Below are positions 6,456 to 8,357 of a stretch of DNA of 8,357 bases, piece after piece (position 1 is the stretch's first letter; each line of letters begins with the position of its first letter). A model generated the notes under the pieces. It had not been told where the DNA came from. It searched no databases and was given only the letters and a program-made list of their open reading frames with translations. Source of the DNA: CAYRVX01 sp964642165 (GTDB lineage: Bacteria > Planctomycetota > Phycisphaerae > SM23-33); assembly GCA_964642165.1 (NCBI GenBank), contig CAZXOC010000314.1, forward strand, positions 1 to 8,357, given 5' to 3'. Both the position numbers and the translations under genes were made by a program.

Positions 6456-7214
6456 TCAGCGCTTCACGCCCCAGACCTCCTCCACGACGGCGTACATGTC
6501 CGGATCGTGGCGCTTCAGCTCGGCCCTGACGAAGGGGAAGATGTCGTTCGTGCCGAAGTACGCCTCGGTGTTCTCGGCGAAGTACTCCTTGTGGTTGGTC
6601 ATGGCGTAGTGCCGACCGACGCGCCCGTTCCAGATCAGCACCTTCTCGTACGTGCCGCTCTTGCGGGCCTTCTCGTAGGCGGCCTTGATCTTCGGATGCT
6701 CCCAGCCGAGCACCTGGTCGTGATAGGCGTGGGCCAGCTCGTGGAGGATCACCCACGGCTGGTGGCGGACGGCCCGCAGGAAGTTGGCGGCGCTGCCCAG
6801 CTCGACGCCCTTGACCTTGTCCACGTTGTAGCCGTGGGCCTTCAGCCAGCCGGGCGAGGGGTGGTAGTGGGCGTGGCGGCCCTTTGCATTGTCGTGCTCC
6901 ACCCAGATGACCACCTTCTTGAGCTTCGCGACGGCCTGGGCGGGCACGACGCGCTCGATCCGGTAGAAGTGGTTCTCCAGCTCCCGCAGCGTCTCGGCGA
7001 GGAGCTTGGCGCGCCGGGCATCGAGCAGGTCCCGGTGGACGCGGAGGGTCCAGCCGCTCAGCTCGCGCTTCTCGTAGTGGCTGGTGGGCTTGTCGGGCGG
7101 GGCGGTCGGGTCCTTGCGGCGCCTCGGCTTGGCGGATCGCTTTGCCTCGCCGAGCGCGCCGGTCAGCGCCGCGGCGAGCCCGAAGATCAGGGCGACGGCA
7201 ATCTTCCTCATCAT
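6456..7214 (-). CDS. Secreted HExxH zinc metalloprotease, lethal-factor-like active site
   Basis: The product is 252 residues. The start at 7214 was chosen because GGAG lies seven bases upstream, because the ATG overlaps the upstream stop as ATGA, and because it gives a clean signal peptide: MMRK, a hydrophobic run at residues 5-21, then a likely cleavage near 22-24. A Lys/Arg/Pro-rich linker follows to about residue 45. The zinc site is HELAH at residues 158-162: His158 and His162 as ligands, Glu159 as catalytic base. About 48 residues later comes YAMTNHKEYFAE, where Glu210 is the likely third ligand and Tyr203 a possible transition-state residue. This layout matches what I recall of the anthrax lethal factor C-terminal block (YxxTNxxEFFAE). 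The order after it, NTEAYFG then DPDMYAVVEEVWG, suggests a conserved family of bacterial proteins. The natural substrate is unknown. It is the last gene of the peptide-transporter operon. Confidence 0.8.
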   Translation of the reverse strand: MMRKIAVALIFGLAAALTGALGEAKRSAKPRRRKDPTAPPDKPTSHYEKRELSGWTLRVHRDLLDARRAKLLAETLRELENHFYRIERVVPAQAVAKLKKVVIWVEHDNAKGRHAHYHPSPGWLKAHGYNVDKVKGVELGSAANFLRAVRHQPWVILHELAHAYHDQVLGWEHPKIKAAYEKARKSGTYEKVLIWNGRVGRHYAMTNHKEYFAENTEAYFGTNDIFPFVRAELKRHDPDMYAVVEEVWGVKR

Positions 7215-8233
7215 CGCGGTTCTCCAAGAGGGGGGGGCTGGTCGGTTTCGTCGAACAGGTGGCACGCCACGAGGCCGCCGCCCTCGCACGGCCGCAGCTC
7301 GGGGCGCCGCCGGTCGCAGGGGGCGAAGCGCCTGGGGCAGCGCGGGTGGAAGCTGCACCCCGGCGGCAGGTGGGCCGGGTCGGCAACCTCGCCGGCGAGC
7401 TGGAACTTCATCTTCACGTCCGGGTCGGGGTGCGGCACGGCCGAGATCAGCGCCTGGGTGTACGGGTGCTTGGGGTCCTCGAAGATCGCCTCCGTCTCGG
7501 CGAGCTCGACGAGGCGACCGGCGTACATGACGGCCACGCGGTCGGCGATGTGCCGCACCACGCTCAGGTCGTGGGCGACGAAGACGTACGTCAGGTGGAG
7601 CTCCTTCTGCAAGTCGGCGAGCAGGTTGATCACCTGGGCCTGGACGGAGACGTCCAGGGCGCTGACGGCCTCGTCGGCGATCACCAGGCTCGGGCGCAGG
7701 ATCAGCGCGCGGGCGATGCCGATGCGCTGGCGCTGGCCCCCGCTGAACTCGTGGGGGTAGCGGCGGAGGTGCTCGGCCTTCAGGCCGACCCGGCGGAGCA
7801 TCTCGACCACGCGGTCGGTGCGCCCGGACCCCCGGGCCAGGCCGTGGATCGTCAACGGCTCGCCCACGATGTTCTCGACGGTCATCCGCGGGTTCAGCGA
7901 GCTGAAGGGGTCCTGGAAGATCATCTGCATCTTCGTGCGGAGCGGCTTGAGCTGGCTTTCCGGCAGGACGGCCAGGTCTACGTGTCGGCCGTTCGCCCGG
8001 AACAGGACCTGCCCGGCCGTGGGCTTGAGCGCCCGCAGGACGCTCCGCGCGCAGGTGGTCTTACCGCACCCGCTCTCGCCCACCAGCCCGAGCGTTTCGC
8101 CCTCGCGCAGGGCGAAGCTCACCTGGTCGACCGCCCGGACGGTGGCGATCTGCCGGCGGAAGAAGCCCTTGCTGCGGACGGGGAAGAACTTGCACAGCCC
8201 GCGGACGTCCAGCAAGGGTGTCTGGTCGATCAT
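7211..8233 (-). CDS. Di/oligopeptide ABC transporter ATPase (DppF/OppF type)
   Basis: The product is 340 residues, the usual length for this family. It hydrolyses ATP on the cytoplasmic face to drive import of peptides (or related solutes such as nickel chelates) through a DppBC-type permease. Visible motifs are Walker A GESGCGKTT (52-60), Q-loop Gln107 in FQDPFSSLNPR, signature FSGGQRQR (163-170), Walker B LVIADE (183-188) with SALD after it, and the switch His221. The Walker B region reads DEAVSALD where DEPVSALD is more common. The C-terminal oligopeptide-transporter extension (about 250-330) contains HPYTQAL and Cys293, Cys299, Cys306 and Cys324, an arrangement that in some homologues binds an iron-sulfur cluster. 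The start at 8233 has a perfect AAGGAGG seven bases upstream and overlaps the previous gene's stop. The permease and binding-protein genes must lie beyond the right edge. Dpp and Opp cannot be separated from sequence alone. Confidence 0.93.
   Translation of the reverse strand: MIDQTPLLDVRGLCKFFPVRSKGFFRRQIATVRAVDQVSFALREGETLGLVGESGCGKTTCARSVLRALKPTAGQVLFRANGRHVDLAVLPESQLKPLRTKMQMIFQDPFSSLNPRMTVENIVGEPLTIHGLARGSGRTDRVVEMLRRVGLKAEHLRRYPHEFSGGQRQRIGIARALILRPSLVIADEAVSALDVSVQAQVINLLADLQKELHLTYVFVAHDLSVVRHIADRVAVMYAGRLVELAETEAIFEDPKHPYTQALISAVPHPDPDVKMKFQLAGEVADPAHLPPGCSFHPRCPRRFAPCDRRRPELRPCEGGGLVACHLFDETDQPPPLGEPR
7222..7225 (-). promoter_or_regulatory. Ribosome-binding site of the metalloprotease, inside the ATPase gene
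   Basis: GGAG lies seven bases before the ATG at 7214 and within the last codons of the upstream ATPase gene. It decides the start against the in-frame codon at 7358, which would add 48 Arg/Pro-rich residues ahead of the signal peptide. Confidence 0.6.
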
Positions 8234-8357
8234 GCCGCGCCCTCCTTCCGGCGTACCTCTTCCGCGCGGAGGCAGGCGACGAGGCGCCCGTCGGACATGG
8301 CGGCGAGCGGGGGCGGGCCGCCGACGTCGCACAGGCCCGGCCGCGCGTGCGGGCAGC
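8230..8357 (-). CDS. C-terminal tail of the partner peptide-transporter ATPase (DppD/OppD type), truncated by window edge
   Basis: Only the last 41 codons are visible (frame starting at base 8355 on the minus strand): CPHARPGLCDV, a short Pro-rich stretch, then GRLVACLRAEEVRRKEGAA and a TGA stop. The 'CPxAxxxC ... P ... R-x-VAC' pattern is the cysteine-containing end of the oligopeptide-transporter extension found in DppD/OppD ATPases. The position directly before a DppF-type gene fits the usual DppD-DppF pair. Its TGA (8230-8232) overlaps the next ATG (8231-8233). Confidence 0.75.
   Translation of the reverse strand, partial: CPHARPGLCDVGGPPPLAAMSDGRLVACLRAEEVRRKEGAA
8241..8247 (-). promoter_or_regulatory. 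Strong ribosome-binding site of the DppF-type ATPase
   Basis: AAGGAGG, a full anti-Shine-Dalgarno match, lies seven bases before the ATG at 8233 and inside the end of the upstream gene. It rejects the longer in-frame start at 8332, which would add 33 mostly Arg/Pro residues. Confidence 0.75.

Noticed and set aside
7215..7358. Longer N-terminus for the metalloprotease
   Set aside because: It would place 48 Arg/Pro/Ala-rich residues before a clear signal peptide and overlap the ATPase gene deeply. The start at 7214 has a ribosome-binding site and an ATGA overlap.
6285..7760. A 491-codon open frame on the plus strand
   Set aside because: It lies opposite the metalloprotease and the DppF-type ATPase, both of which have catalytic motifs on the minus strand. 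No domain is recognisable in the plus-strand translation.
8234..8332. Longer N-terminus for the DppF-type ATPase
   Set aside because: The extra 33 residues are low-complexity Arg/Pro and overlap the partner ATPase gene. The start at 8233 has a perfect Shine-Dalgarno sequence and gives the usual family N-terminus.

Overview
This 8.4 kb window is GC-rich and gene-dense. It most likely comes from a planctomycete, probably of the Phycisphaerae type. The main support is the large minus-strand gene, whose product carries an N-terminal LEPRLLLDA motif (the 'LEPR-XLL' signature of giant planctomycete/PVC surface proteins) followed by beta-helix, CARDB and short glycine-rich repeats. The sodium:solute symporter C-terminus (KLEGFYALARTPV...) also fits that group. 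The taxonomic call is an inference from family signatures, not a measured placement.

Layout, left to right. (1) Positions 1-1289, plus strand: the C-terminal part of a sodium:solute symporter, cut by the left edge. It has an unusual hydrophilic insertion of about 270 residues between two membrane segments, and this insertion contains two diverged copies of one module. (2) Positions 1369-1899, plus strand: an MsrB methionine-R-sulfoxide reductase with a lipoprotein signal, so probably tethered outside the cytoplasm. (3) Positions 1900-2065: a short convergent intergenic region with a perfect 11-bp hairpin. (4) Positions 2066-6118, minus strand: a 1350-residue LEPR-XLL surface protein with two tandem beta-helix modules, a CARDB domain and a repeat-rich C-terminal half. 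(5) Positions 6119-6455: 337 bases of non-coding DNA with two hairpins and a weak promoter candidate. (6) Positions 6456-8357, minus strand: the end of an operon. It holds the tail of one peptide-transporter ATPase, a complete second ATPase (DppF/OppF type), and a secreted HExxH metalloprotease. Each junction is an ATGA stop/start overlap.

How the genes may work together: the last three minus-strand genes form a translationally coupled set. A protease predicted to be exported sits directly behind the paired ATPases of a di/oligopeptide ABC importer, which suggests extracytoplasmic proteolysis linked to peptide uptake. The protease's C-terminal catalytic block (HELAH, then YxxTNxxEYFAE) resembles the active site of anthrax lethal-factor-type (M34/ATLF) proteases. 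The symporter, MsrB and LEPR protein are separate transcription units. No RNA genes, mobile elements, CRISPR arrays or phage genes were seen.
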